Notes under the pieces: generated by a model | Database searches by the model: none | What the model was told of the DNA's origin: nothing | Seen by the model: only the letters and a program-made list of their open reading frames with translations | Translations under genes and position numbers: made by a program | Shown: in pieces, positions 10,383 through 22,899 of the stretch | Layout: each line of letters opens with the position of its first letter | Numbering within the stretch: the first letter of the stretch is position 1 | Source: Cycas panzhihuaensis | Lineage: Eukaryota; Cycadophyta | NCBI GenBank assembly: GCA_023213395.1 | Contig: CM041465.1 | Coordinates: 198,097,741 to 198,161,740, forward strand | Direction of reading: 5' to 3' | DNA: 64,000 bases

Positions 10383-12097
10383 GAACACCTTCAATATTAT
10401 ATGGATTTTTTATTATTCATAATGCATACCTTATAGTCCTATATTCTACTATACCCATGAGCCTTCAAATTCATCACTTCTTCTAAGTTACTTTTGTCTC
10501 TGATGAACATATTTTATTTTAGTTTTTTGGAAATACTTTCATTTTTTTTTAAGTTTCTTTATCAAACATTTTATACCTTATTTCTTCACATTTTTAGTGT
10601 TGCTAAAAACACACTTTTATTTATAAAACATGATCAATTATGTTTTATAAATAAAATCACATTTTTCTTTCTTCATAAAATGTAACTAATCACATTTTTG
10701 ACTATGTTGCATGTAAAATTATTAGTCAAACATGCCAATTTCTCTTCTAATTTTATATGCTGTCACCCAAAGTCTATGGTAACTCCTGCTTCTTTCCCTA
10801 GAAACCCTCAAAACTCTTTATATTAATTATTATTATGATTATTGCATTAAGGAGAGTAAGAATAAGAGAGGGAGAAAAAGGAAATCAAAGGAAAAGAGAC
10901 ATGGAGATTTGGAGATTTTGATTATGTTATTGCTCTAAAACTTATTAGAGTGTTTATCTTTTATAAGTCTTTAATTTGATCTTTAATATTATTCTTAAAG
11001 ATTTGATAATATTTTTCTACCATTTCTCTTTTGATATTTTGAACGTTTTTTGGTCATATTATGCCTAGTTTATGCTATCTTCTTCGTGTTGGATCTTGTT
11101 TCTTTTCTTTTAGTTGTGGTGGTTATTTCCTTAGAAACATCTAGGCTAAAAAGTGAGCCCTTTAGGTGACTCAAAAGGATCAACTATAGAGAAAAGAACT
11201 TTTCTTCTTCATCATAATTCATAGCTTTTTCCCTCTCAATCTCTAGACCAGTCAAAATTCTTTCAAAGAGGTGCTTGTATTATTTCTTTTATTATGGTGA
11301 TAGTCCTCAAATTCCTTCTTAGTTTTTAAAGGAAAAAATTGGTGAAAGTTTGGTCAATAAGGGAAAGATTTCTATTCTAAGGCATAAATATGGTAGCCTT
11401 CATTGAGTATTCTTGTGGTTGTTTAGAATTCTTACCCTGATTCTTCACTTTTTCTCTCATCTTTAAAAAGATACACAAATAGGAAAGAGTAAGGAGATTG
11501 AACTGTGCATGTCCATTTTTACTCTTTTCTTTCATAACAGATAGAATAAATTCATAAATTTTTTGGTTCTATATGGTTTCAATAATTATAAGAATATTCT
11601 ATGGTCTTATCTTAGCTTTTCAAAGGATTATATGAATAAACTTTTACTTGCATGTTAATGGAAACACTTACATGTTACATTTTAAGAGTTGCTATCTTGT
11701 TTTAGAACTTTCTCATGTTTGAAAAGTTATAAATCCTATTAGAGAATTTTACATGCAAGTAGAAGAGTTTTACAAGGAGCACTATATGTCTTCAACCTTT
11801 ATTAATTGGTATGTATGAGAGCTTTCTTAATAAAGTTTATACCTTAAATCCTTCCATTTAGAGTAAAAGTTTTTAAAGGAACTTTTATTTAATTTTAGAT
11901 AGTTTTCCTTTTAAAATAAAAAAGAAAAGAAATTGTGTAGTTTCCTTTCTTAATTAGTTTGATGGTGTAGTTTTCTTTGCTTTAATTAAATATTCTTTTT
12001 CATATGAATTAATCTTATGAAGTGTATGATGTGATGAGTACTAGACATCTTTTCCTTTAACCAAGTAAATCTAAAACATTGAAAGCTATAAGGGAAC
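10383..12097. repeat. AT-rich DNA resembling the element D LTR region
   Basis: No gene. Several words align in the same order with 61.8-63.0 kb: GTAAAATTATTAGTCAAACA then CATGCC near 10711-10736 against GTAAAACTTGGCCAACATGCC near 62190-62210; GGTGGTTATTTCCTTAG against TTATGGTGATC...TTTTTTCCTTAG; and GTGAGCCCTTTAGG against TTAGCCCTTTATGG. It looks like part of a diverged long LTR that served as the target of elements A and B. Confidence 0.4.
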
Positions 12098-15000
12098 TGG
12101 AAGCATGCCTCTGGGGGGTCAATATGGGTAAGAGAACCTAAGTCAACACTACAACTAAAACAAGAGCTTAAAGATATAAAAAATGAGGATAGGTCACCCT
12201 CAAAGGGTGTCTGTGCATCAAAACATAGCTTTGGGGACCTGTGAATAGTGCTTAAGACCTTCCCCTTTATGTGGGTACCTTCCTAGATTTGGATTGGGCA
12301 AGGACATCCTTAGTTTTCTAAGTAGCCTAAGGGAGAGCTCTCATATCCTTAAGGTGAAGGAGAGGAGAGGAAAGGCCCTCTTCTAGAGAGGAGGCAAGAC
12401 AAAAAAATGGTTCCTTACAAAGTGGGAACCTAGAAGGAAGTGGTCAGTGAAAGGGAAAGGGGAGATTTGGCATATACAGAAGCTAAATCTAAAGGATAAG
12501 ACTATTAGAGTTATTTTAGGTTATCTAAAGGGTTTGCCTTGAGGGTTTGGTCTAAATGTAGAGTTGGTTTAAGATATACTAAGGGTTTGGATTGTGTCCT
12601 TTATTTTAGTTGTGAGATGATGTGGCAAAAATCAAGGTCTTAGTCTTGAGAAAATAACACATATAAATAACAATACTCTCTTTTAACCTTACTCTCTTTT
12701 CCTTTGTCTAGAGAAGAATGATTTAAGGGAAGGGGTAAAAGAGAGGGAAGAAATAAATGATCTATATGGAATTTTTCTTTGATACTTTCTTTTAATGCGA
12801 AAAAAGAATTCTTTTGAATTAGATTATGTTTCCCTAACCTTTTCCTTATGTGCATGCATACATGCAAGATACAAAGAGGTGATGGTTAGGAAAAGAGGGT
12901 TCTTTAGTTGGTCTATCCTTTCTTTTACTAAAGAAAATATGACCATTCATGCCACCTTCCTATGTACATGTAAATAAAGGAGAAAAGAATGATCCTTATT
13001 ATTTTATTCTTTTTACAAAAAGGAGGGGAAGTGGAAACACAAGAATGCATGCATATGTGTATACCCTTTATATCCCTTTCCTATAAGTGCAAATATATAA
13101 AAGGAAGGATATAACTCACATGCAAGCATAAATATATTTCTTTTTAAGAAAGGGAGGAACAAAAGGAGGGAAAGAGAAGAGTTTGTAAGAAGTGCACTAG
13201 GAGATATGCCAGTTGATGAAGCGATGCATCCCTTCCTTTTGTGCTTCCCTCGTTGGTGGCTTCACACTTCAAATTATAGGGAATGTGGCAAATGAACCTA
13301 TAGAGAGGCTCCCTTACCTTCCCTAAAGTATTTTTAAAGCAAGGAAATCTAAAAAGAAAAATCAAAGAGAAGTAGATACTCAAAGTAGAAATATACCTCT
13401 TTATTGTGGTGCGATTTTACTTGCCTAGGAGGATGCCTTGAAACTCACAAGCAATAAAAATGTGTATGCACGTATATGGTAGTATGTATGCCTTACCAAG
13501 ATGAAGATAAAGTTTACCTTATATGCTAAAGAAGAAATAAAAAAGTATGCTATTTTCCTTTACATACAATAATTGTTCCCATACAACTTTTAGGAGGAAA
13601 GGGGTTGGGGGGTGGGGTGGGGGGCAGGGGGAGGGATGGGGTTAAAAGAGAAGAGAATAATAGCCTCAAGATGGTTAGCTCCTAGCAATGAAACACCTCC
13701 CAAAGATTGGGTCCCATATAGGTAATGTGAATAATATCAAAAGTTGTAAGGAAAAAAGTGAGTGCAAGTGTTTAAGAAATGTTACAAAAGTTGTAAAAAG
13801 GTTATAAAAGTTGCAAAAAAGCTATGAAAAGGAATGGTAATGGTAAGGTACAATAGTTAACCAAACATAGCATGCATATTCAATGAGAGCAAAAACTAAA
13901 CATCATAAATATCACAAAGTTATTAACACATGTAGATCACACCCTATAAGGTTTGTTAATGTGAGCGGCAGGCAAGGAATAATAAAGGTTTGAGAAGAAG
14001 GGGGTTACCTTAGGAGAGGCAGTTATGGGAGTTAGAACTCCAACCATATGTACCTCTTTAACCTTTCCAAACTGTCTAAAACTTGGTGTATTATGAGGTA
14101 GTAGAAACCTAGGGATGGACCAATGGTGGCAAAGTAGAAAAAGAGGGTTTGCCTCTCTTTTACCTAACAAATATTAAAGAAAATATATGGAATAGAGGAT
14201 GCAAATGGATAAAATTAGGAGCAAAATAGATTAAAGAGAGAAATAATAGAAGACAACCTACTTTTAACCATAAAACTTGCTCAAAACATAAATTACCTTG
14301 CTACCAAGAGAGATGGTACCCAAAAGCCTATTTTCCTAGGTGAAGGATGCCCTTTTGGAGGATGAAAGGACCTTTGATCCAAGGGAGCAAGCTGTAACTA
14401 CTTGGCTGAGCACAAGAGGAGAGTAATCTCACTAAGAAGGGCATGGTCTAGATCTATAAACTAGGGTTTTACCCTTATAAAACTTGGACCAACATAAGGA
14501 GAATGAGAGTAGGAGAAGAGATTATTTTTCATTCATGAGAGGATCAAAATAAATTTGAGATTGGGTTTTTATGTCCTAGTTAGGTTTTTGGAGGAATTAG
14601 GGTTTAGTCTGGGCAAGAATAGACCTTATACCATGTGTCTGATTTATAATAAATGCGAATATGGCCATTACCTAGCTGTGGCAACTTATGGATAATTGCC
14701 CTATGATAAACTTTATTGTACCATGAATATTGCCATGGCACTATTGACTTTGTAGTGGTGCAAACAAAATAAAGAAAAAAAATTAAAAAATGACTTAAAG
14801 AATCCTAAAAGGTCAGTCTCAAGGTGTAAAAATAGAGTTTGGTAAACTAGTAAGGGTCTTTTAGGGGCTTTAGATGGTGGTGGGCCCTCCCAAGATGCAA
14901 AAAGGGTGAAGACTAAGCATTAATAGTGATGTAAAAGTGTTTAAGTGGGTATGTAAATTAAGTTCCCACCACAGGGCCCACACAATAGGTTATAAGTGGG

Positions 15001-15331
15001 TTAAATTGGGTCAAATTAGGGCTGCAGAGTTCCAGGAGTAGCCATAAACTCTAGGGAGGTGTTTTTTGGAGCGATGTAGTGCCATAGGACCATAGTCCTC
15101 AGTCATCACATAGTCACAGGCACAGAGTAGGGAAGCAAACCAGGCATTAAAATAATCTATGTAGCCCTGCCATGTTACTAGAATCATAACCATGTCTCAA
15201 CATGCCATCAAAGTAAACAAGGTAAGAGGTGAGGATGTATACTTGTGTTTACCTAAGAGGTACTGTTCAAACCCATACCTGTGCTTACCTGAGAGGTACT
15301 GCTCCTGCCCATTCTCAATAGCAAGGAAGCA
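12098..15331 (-). repeat. 3' LTR of Tat B (minus strand)
   Basis: About 3.2 kb, read on the minus strand from TGCTTCCTTGC (15331) down to GCTTCCA (12098). Landmarks match the C LTRs: GGGCAGGAGCAGTACCTC with GTAAGCACAGGTATGG near the start, and near the end a stretch whose + strand reads CTGTGCATCAAAACATAG (about 12210) against CTGTGCATCAGAACACAG in C. The left end TGGAAGC mirrors the TTCCA end of the C 3' LTR. It holds a G-rich run at 13601-13642 and a 36-base tandem duplication at 15241-15312. Confidence 0.7.
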
Positions 15332-15342
15332 CTACCCATTTG
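15332..15342 (-). other. decayed polypurine tract of Tat B
   Basis: On the minus strand, CCAAATGGGTAG directly precedes the LTR start TGCTTCC, matching CCAAGGGGGCAG in element A with three substitutions. Confidence 0.5.
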
Positions 15343-15834
15343 GTAGCAAAACTTTATCGCTTAAGAGTGTCTAATGATGGTGAGTACTATCAATATAAAT
15401 AGAGTTAGTAGCATCTATCTATGTAAGTGTGTCATCATCCAAGAGGATTGGCAAATTCCATGATGGGTCACAAGGATAGAAGCATAGTTGAAGCGGCAAG
15501 GGAGTTGCCCATATGTCACCCTAAGAGTGTAGTATGAAGGAAAGAGAGGATGGGAGGGTTGTTCCCATGGCCTACATATGCAATACAAGTGTTATGTGGA
15601 GTTGCGATCACAGTCAATAAGTGGATATGAATAAAAAATCTATACATATGAAGAGTCAATGTGTAAAAGCATCATGCCATGGATGGTAAGAGAGTAGAAA
15701 AAGGAATCAAACCTATGGTCACCATAGTTTAACCTCATTAGTGGCCTACTTTCGGAGGAGTGAGAATAGTCGCAATAAAGAATGGATGATGATCTTAAAG
15801 TCTACATGACAAGCTAACCTGTTAAGTTACCTAT
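15343..15834. other. Tat B 3' leader
   Basis: No gene. On the minus strand it contains AGGTTAAACTATGGTGACC near 15718-15736, the same motif found after the extra RNase H in A and C. Confidence 0.5.
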
Positions 15835-16256
15835 GAAAGGTCATCCAGGAGGGGGAGACGATGCTCAGGGATGCAATGGATGAGGCCATTTGCCTCAGCA
15901 TTCAAGTCTCAGGGAATGTTTTGGATATCTATGGAGGAGAAGAGGAATAACAATGATCTAGCAGTCAATACAAGGGACCTCAATCATGGGCAACAAACCT
16001 AGTAAACTTGGGTTAGTTATGATATGACAATCTGGGAGTCACAATGAAGGATGATGGGGGCATGGTAAAAGCAAAGTGCATTAGTAAGGGCTTCGATAAT
16101 AGTTGTGTATGTAGCCTCATTATTCATAGCCTGAGGTAGGCAGACTCTAGAGCACATGTACTCATTTTCAGAGGGATCACAGAGGATCCACATAGCTACA
16201 GAAGGTTTAGGGTTGCCATGACTATCACCATCAGTAAAGATGAGTAACATCATGAT
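15835..16256 (-). pseudogene. extra archaeal-type RNase H of Tat B
   Basis: Minus-strand copy of the relocated RNase H. It reads LLIFTDGDSHGNPKP, MNNEATYTTIIEALTNAL, IILHCDSQIVIS, then after a stop IDIQNIP and NAEANGLIH. The first three catalytic residues (Asp, Glu, Asp) are kept and the fourth Asp is Asn. It is the best preserved N-terminal half of the copies here. It sits between the B LTR and the B antisense PMD gene, the same order as in A and C once the strand is reversed and element C is removed. Confidence 0.8.
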
Positions 16257-16789
16257 GGGAAAAGAAGAGTTTAGATTGAATCACAAAAGGACTAGTGACG
16301 GTAATGTAGAGGTAGAGAAAGGGTAGCAACAGGGTTACAAGAACTTAGAGTGATTGGATGTATTAGGTGTGAAAGGATAGGAGATCCCTAGAGACATGCT
16401 ATTAGTCTCGTAGAAAGCCTACCTAGTAGAAGGGTGCAAACACACTAGTAAATATGCTCCTTCGGTGCTCCTAGGGGTCATGAAAGGCCTAGTGAAGGCT
16501 TAGAAGGGAGAAGGAGCTCTCACTAGGAGCCTTGGGGGCTCAAATGGATGGTAAAAACAAATCCAAGATGTTGAAATGACCTAAAGGAGTATAAACATGA
16601 GTATATTTTAGAGTGACGTGAAAAACAAGATGAAAGAGCCTTTAGAGAGCTAAAGGGGTTCATCATAAATATGCAACATGGAGGTGAAAATGAGGCTCTA
16701 GGAGTAGAACAAGGGTTGGACCCCAAAGACAAAGAGAATGGGGACAAAATTCAATCCTGAGGGCTGTCACGTCAAAGAAAATGGAGGTG
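16257..16789. other. Tat B region between extra RNase H and PMD promoter, left part
   Basis: No credible gene; corresponds to 6292-6814 of element A. It is interrupted at 16794 by element C. Its remaining 17 bases, before the PMD TATA-like box, resume at 49866. Confidence 0.5.
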
Positions 16790-16794
16790 GCACC
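16790..16794. repeat. left target-site duplication of Tat C
   Basis: GCACC before the LTR start; the right copy at 49866-49870 is ACACC. The one mismatch fits mutation after insertion. Confidence 0.7.
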
Positions 16795-19700
16795 TGTTTC
16801 CCAGCTACCAAGAATGGACATGGGTGAGTCAACTTAGGTAAGAGCAGGTATGCCTCTATCCCTACCTTATTAGTTTTAGAAAAGGTAGGTTAAGGCACTT
16901 CACCTATGTTGCATGGTGATTAATACACTGCATGACCACTATGTATTCATTGCTTGACCACACTGCAGCTCTGCATCGTTTTAGCCTATGATGATTTAGG
17001 GATACATATCCCATGGTGCTCTACAATCCTCCTCAATGTCTCCACAACATCCCCAAGTATTGTTTGGCTTCTGTAGCCTAATCACATCACCTATCGGTGC
17101 ATCATGACCCCCAGTATCCCGCCTAGGCTTAGTTGTCATCCTATGTCCACTTGTTGTCCTTCTGGGGAACCTTTTACCTTCATTATTTTCTCATTGTAGC
17201 CTCTCTTAGTCCCACAAGCCCCTTTTTTCCACTTGGATATAGTACCATACCTCCTTCAGCCTTAGCTTCCCCCTCTTTTAGAGCTTCAAGGGCTCCCCCT
17301 TCTCTCTTTTGCTTTATTTCTCTTGCACTGCATTAAACTTCGTGGTGCCACTACAAACTTTACGATACCACTAAGTTTACCATGGGGTGACTGTCAATAA
17401 CAATTTTTTTAAATTGCTCGCAGCTAATTTCGCATTTATTGCAAAATTTCCATATGGTAGTGACTTATTTCTTGCCTAGGCTAAACCCTAATCACTCAAT
17501 TGAGCTAGGGTTGGGCTTAAAAACCCAAAAATACCCTCATTTGGTCACTCTCTCACATATTTTTTCTACTAGTTCCTTCAAAAGTACCTTGTAAAGAGGA
17601 CCAAGTTTGTTACATCTACTTCTCAGCCAGCTACCAACCTCCTGCAGTTCCAAACACGTGGTTTTAGGCCTATATCATGGCTAGCCAAGAGAAGATCATG
17701 CTCCAAACACTCCATCAAGCTCCAGCTACCTTTTCTTGCTCTAGTTTTTTTCCTAGTTGCTACACCATTGGGGTTTTCTCTTGCAAACCCTATAGGGATT
17801 ACTCCCCCTTTCAATTTCATAGGTAGATCTACCTCAAATTATCCTATAACAAGTACCTCCTGGTCAGTCCTTTCCTTTCTTTCCTTTGAGCAACTTAAAT
17901 TTTGAATGCCAATACTTTTTGCAATAATGTTTTCTTTATTTCTATCACAAATGAGAGGTAAACTCTCCTCTTTTGCCTGTTTGTTCCTTCTTTTGGTTCC
18001 TTCCTAGTTTCTTCATGGAGGCAGTAAGGGAGAGGCACCTACAGAGAGTGAAAGGAGCTAAAGTTGGGGTCCTACACCCAATGAGCCTTCTCCTCAAGGG
18101 CAATCCCCTTCTTTCCTCACCTCTCCCTTCTCCATACCTCCCTTAAGTTCCCAAAAGGCCATTAGAAGATAGACCATTACTGGCAGTAGTGTAGGCAGCC
18201 CATTGCTGTGCTTGCAACCAGCTCGGCAGATCCTACATAGGTGGGGTTCCAGCCCCCACTCCATATTCTCTTGCCCCTTGGTTTTAAACTTTTGCAAAAC
18301 TTGTAAAAGTTGTATGTTGCAACTTCTATGACATTTGCAATATTTCTTGCCATCATTGCTTATATTCTTAGAAGTTGGTTTACATTTATTCCCCCCTTTC
18401 ATCTTGGTACTTGGGGACAACATGGAGCACCTTTGATTTGGAGGGTTAGCCATTCTAAGGCTGACCACCCTTCCTCTTTCTCTCTCCTCCCTTCTCCCAT
18501 ATTGCATACCAAATAACATACGAACCATAAGGAGTGATATTGGTGTTGAATATATTTCTTTTAATTAAGATAGTTGTATCTTGTCACTTTCCATATTGCA
18601 TATCTGTCCCATATATATTTGGTGCCCCTTGGGAAAGGGTGAACCCCATTAGTTGCAGGTTTTTCTTTTGCATATGGAGGATAAAGGAACTTCATCTCAG
18701 GTATGTTTCCTTTTCTTCCAATAGTTATTTTCTTTTGCTCTCAAAGTTGTAAAGTGGAGTTGCAATAGTCTTTCATTTCCTTGCACTATATTTCCTTTTT
18801 ACTTTTTGATTTTGGGGAAGTTAAGGAAGCCCCCTTCTTCGTTAGCACTCCTTCTGTGACACCATCCATAGTTAGGAGAAGGGTGAATATCACAAGTGTG
18901 GTGAGAGAAGCACTACTTTTACTGCTGCATTCCAAGTATGCCTCCCTTATGCTAGCCTTCTTCTCCTTGTCTCTTTTTGCCCTCTTTTGAATATCATTTG
19001 GGTAAAAAGGGAAGAAAAAGATTGGTTTGGATCTCTTGCACTTCACATGCTTGTTTTTTTTGCAAATCTCATGTAGTGGAAATCTAGGCACTTGCATGCA
19101 TGTGCCCCTCCCATTTCATTGCATCATCACCTAGTAATCTTGCACTCTTTTGCATGAGCTTTGTATCACATAGTGATCTCTTGATCTCTCCTTCTTGTAT
19201 TTAAAAAAGACAAAGAGAGTGAGGTTGCATGCATAAGTAAATAAGAGAGAGAGATTTATGTTACTTTTTTGCCTTAAAAAAATAATTTCTTTTAAACATA
19301 AACATACAACATTACCATAAATACCACACTCTCACTTTGCATTTATTTACCGTATATGAAAATAAAGACAAACATAAAGACAACCCTTTTTGTTGACTCA
19401 CCACTCCTAGAATCCTCTTTAGGTTTGGCTCCTTAAGAGCACCTCCTCTTAAGGTCGTTCACTTTGTTTTTCTTATCTCTCTAGGCTAGACCATCCTTAT
19501 TTGGTCTTTAGGTCAATGCCTAGCTTATGAAACCAACCACCATCTCCACCACTCACGTAGTAAGCCACCTTAGGCTTATGTACGTGTTTCTCCTCTTTTC
19601 TTATTAAGGATCATCCCTTTCATAACCAATTTATATGAGGAGTCATTCCCTCGCCTCTTTCCTCCCTCCTTCGGCCATCCAAGGATAGGAGGGCTCCTTT

Positions 19701-19943
19701 TGAGGTTACTCAGAAAACTGAGGAGATCCTTCATCTATCCACAACTCCAAATCAAGGAAGAGTTGCCTCAAAGGAGTTTGTGTGCCATTTGTGGGTCTTG
19801 AACCTGTGTTCTGATGCACAGATGCCATTTGTGGGTGATTTCCTTCATTTGTCATTGTAGGTCTATAGCCACCTAAAACCATTAGTCATTTAGCTTAATC
19901 TTGTTTGAGTGTAGTAACCCCTCCCCCTAGAGGTGTGATTCTA
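16795..19943 (+). repeat. 5' LTR of Tat C
   Basis: 3149 bases, from TGTTTCCCAGC to GTGATTCTA (the final CA has become TA). It carries one copy of the segment that is duplicated in the 3' LTR (here about 18256-19128). Frames inside it, including a 144-residue minus-strand one at 18094-18528, recur in the 3' LTR only because the DNA is duplicated. Confidence 0.85.
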
Positions 19944-19944
19944 C

Positions 19945-19963
19945 TGGTGACCATACTGGGGAC
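19945..19963 (+). other. primer-binding site of Tat C
   Basis: TGGTGACCATACTGGGGAC, one base after the LTR. It resembles the TGGCGACT...CTGGGGA primer sites common in Tat/Ogre-type elements, with C-to-T changes. The exact tRNA is not assigned. Confidence 0.6.
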
Positions 19964-20192
19964 TTGCCTGTAAGGGATTAATACTCTCTTCCTTCTCATT
20001 GGTGCTATCTCCTTTCTAGTAGTTCTCATCAATTTGTTGTGCATCCCCCAAAACTTGTCACATTATCTCTTTTCCTTCCAATTTTTAGGGGGAACTTGTA
20101 TGTGACAATTCTCTCGTCAGTTACGAGACCTTCCTCCTTTGTTGGAAGACTCTTCTTTTCATCCCCTTCCTTCGTCAGATTCTGATTTAACC
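19964..20192. other. Tat C 5' leader
   Basis: Untranslated leader between the PBS and the first likely gag codon. No gene seen. Confidence 0.4.
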
Positions 20193-22500
20193 ATGGATAG
20201 ATTTTATTTAGATTGGGAATATCATGCCTATGCTTCTGAATCTCATGAGCCATCCACCTCCTTCTAAGGGCCCACCCAAGAGGGTGAGGACCTTGTCTTT
20301 TACCCAGATGACCAAATGTGCCCGCAAGTCCATCACCTCTCCACTTATTAAGTGGGGGCGTCTTCTCCTTTAGAGTTTGACCACCTTAGTGGTGACACTC
20401 ATGAAGATCATCTTGTGGGGTCCACATCATATGAGGACCCTCATCAAGTAGGCAGCCCCTTACCCCCCCCCCCCCCCTTACTACGAATGTTATTGAAGCC
20501 CTTAACCAGTGCTTTTAAGCTGCCAGCCTCCAATCATGCCCTAAGTGGTTCAAAAATATCTTGTAAAGCATCATGCATCCTTCTTCTACATTCACTCTAC
20601 CTCATCCATCTCGTCTGACTCCCTTACCTATAATGAGGGCATCCCTTGCTTCATCCTCCTCTCCCTATGGTCCATGTTCCTTAGGGACCACCGAAGGCAT
20701 GTTCTCTTCTCAACTTGGGTTGAGTGTGCCTCTCTCCAATAAAACAACTATGCCCCAACCAACTATAGTCTATCTGTATCCTGTTAGATTAAGGGGACCT
20801 ATATGCGCCCCTACTTCTAGCTGCATGGGGCCCACCCCCACACATTCCCAAGCTCAACTTAGGGATCCTTCCCTTTACTTACCTCCAGGTTATACTTCTC
20901 AACTATAGGGGCATGGAAAGGGAAACTCCCTTCTAGTTTATGGAGTAGATCCTTTGCATCTGTATGGAGTTGCACCACTTACAGGCAGCCCAAATGGGCA
21001 AAACCCAGTTCTACACCCCTCCATTCCACTCTATTATGTTTTCTCTCATGTTACACCTTTGCAAGGAGGGAAAGCCCCCTCCCAAGGCATAATCTCTCAA
21101 GGTCATTTTTAATAAGGGGCATTTCCTGAAGGAGGGATGGGTCCCTTATATCTACCCGCTTCACTTCTAATTCCTTCAAATGTGGGATTAGCTTCTTCCT
21201 ACCGAATGGGGGGGAATCCATATCCTCTTTCAAACTAGGTCTCCCAAGGAGGATTTGGTCAACCTTGCCCACCTCTTTCTCCACCTCTCGTTGATCCCAT
21301 GATCTAACTTGGGGCACATCCCTTCGTGGATTATAGATCAAACTCTCTATCCATTGAGGTGCTAAGAGCCAACTTACCATCTCACCCTCTTGAGATTCCC
21401 AAATTTGATGGGGACTCATCTCAAGACCCGATAGAGCACGTTAAAGGATTTTCCATGATGTGCATTGATTATTGGGAATATGACCATATCCTGATGAAAC
21501 TCTTTCTACGTTCCCTCCAAGGTGATGCCCTTAAATGGTTCTATTACCTTCCAGCACATTCTATCCACTCATTCCAACAACTCATTGATGAGTTTATCAA
21601 CTATTTTGATGTAGCTTGTCCTTTCGACAGTGGAATGAAGGCTCTCCTATCTCTTAAATAGGGTCACGATGAGATGAATCGTGACTTTGTGAGACACTTC
21701 CATGATATTCTCTAATACACCAAGGTAACCTTACTTGAGGAATTAAAGAGAGATCTCTTCGTTAATGCCCTATGCCTCGAAGTCTATGTTGAAGTCCTCA
21801 AAATGGGGGTAATGACATGCAATTCCACCATAGCCAAGTGCTTGGTCCTCAAGATAATTGAGATCCAAGGGGATCTTAAGAAGCCTCTTAAGTCCTCATA
21901 ATGGCGTGAGGTACCTCCTCTACCTTGTTAAACAAAAATCCAATAACTCCCTAGGTCTTTTTCTCATCTGACAGAAAAGACCTTGGATCCCTTAACCTTC
22001 GCTATACATTCTTTTGAATATACCATGAAGGAACTTAAACTCCAAGCCCCTTCATCACCCACTTCACATAAACTAGTCCAGTAAGTTTCTCAATCTACTC
22101 CCCCCAAGGGTGGTAATACCCAGTCTTCTCAAATGGGGAAGCCAAATTTCTCCTTAGAGAAGAAGTGGTGTTCTGTCCATTAGGAATACTTCCACTTAAA
22201 TTCACAATATAGGGCCCAACACCCTAGAGCTGCCCAATAATGTGACTCTTCCTCCAAATGGGTGTTTAGGCCCAACTTAGACCAACTTGTCCATAAAGAT
22301 CCTTTCCCCAAGCATAGGGCATGCAATTGAAACACCTAACAAAAAGGTAACTGAAATAGAGGAGGATCCCCAAATCCTTGCCCTTCACAAGCTAAAGGGA
22401 AGGGTATAAGGAACTCCTCCTCTTCTTCTAGTTCTCCCAATCACCATACTCCTTGCCCCTCTTATCCCTGAAATAAGGGAAAGAGGGTCATTTACATTCT
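20193..22500 (+). pseudogene. Tat C gag
   Basis: Gag forms the virus-like particle. A start is proposed at 20193 (MDRFYLDWEYHAYASE), followed by an acidic, Pro-rich N-terminal part (EGEDLVFYPDDQ, GASSPLEFDHL) with a run of 14 C at 20465-20478. After frameshifts, the retrotransposon capsid core lies at about 21326-21900: NLPSHPLEIPKFDGDSSQDP, LRSLQGDALKWFYYLP, SFQQLIDEFINYF. Stops such as TAG after LLSLK and TAA after HDIL interrupt it. From 21900 to 22500 it is Ser/Pro-rich and poorly readable. I saw no intact zinc knuckle. Confidence 0.7.
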
Positions 22501-22899
22501 TGAAACCATACTATTGTATCCCCTAACTTAGTTCCAAGCAGCTAAATAAGCAATAGGTGCTTCTTCTTCTACCCCTCATCTTGACCCTCCTTTGGATATC
22601 CTTCTGCTTCCCAAGTCCATTCCCGTGCATCTCAGTCATTACAATTTTTAAATGGTGCTTCCCTAACCCATCGCAAAGGGGAATCCCTTCTCCATTATTG
22701 ATGAACTTCACACCATGGCTGTGGGGATGTCCATGATGGACATCTTGAGAAGCTACCCTGAGCAACATACCCTTCTCTTAGAGACTTTTGGGTTTAGTTG
22801 ATACATCCATTCATGCCTTGGGTATTGCCCCAAGTTGTGAGTCCATCATCTCCTTCGACCCCAAAGATCTCCCCCCAACTGGTGAAAGGTAATGCTAAT

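Noticed and set aside
9156-10685. Several 60-90-residue + strand frames rich in Phe/Leu
   Set aside because: T-rich LTR and AT-rich DNA give such frames by chance; no conserved domain and no start context.
18094-18528. 144-residue minus-strand frame, with related frames at 47341-47568 and 48216-48452
   Set aside because: All lie in copies of the same LTR segment, so their likeness only reflects duplicated DNA. The protein has no recognisable domain and is broken differently in each copy.
20465-20478. Run of 14 C as a structural signal
   Set aside because: Most likely replication slippage in a Pro-rich gag segment; nothing matching in other copies within the window.
21051-21419. 122-residue minus-strand frame opposite Tat C gag
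   Set aside because: The + strand carries the gag capsid motifs; no homology or conserved counterpart for the minus frame.
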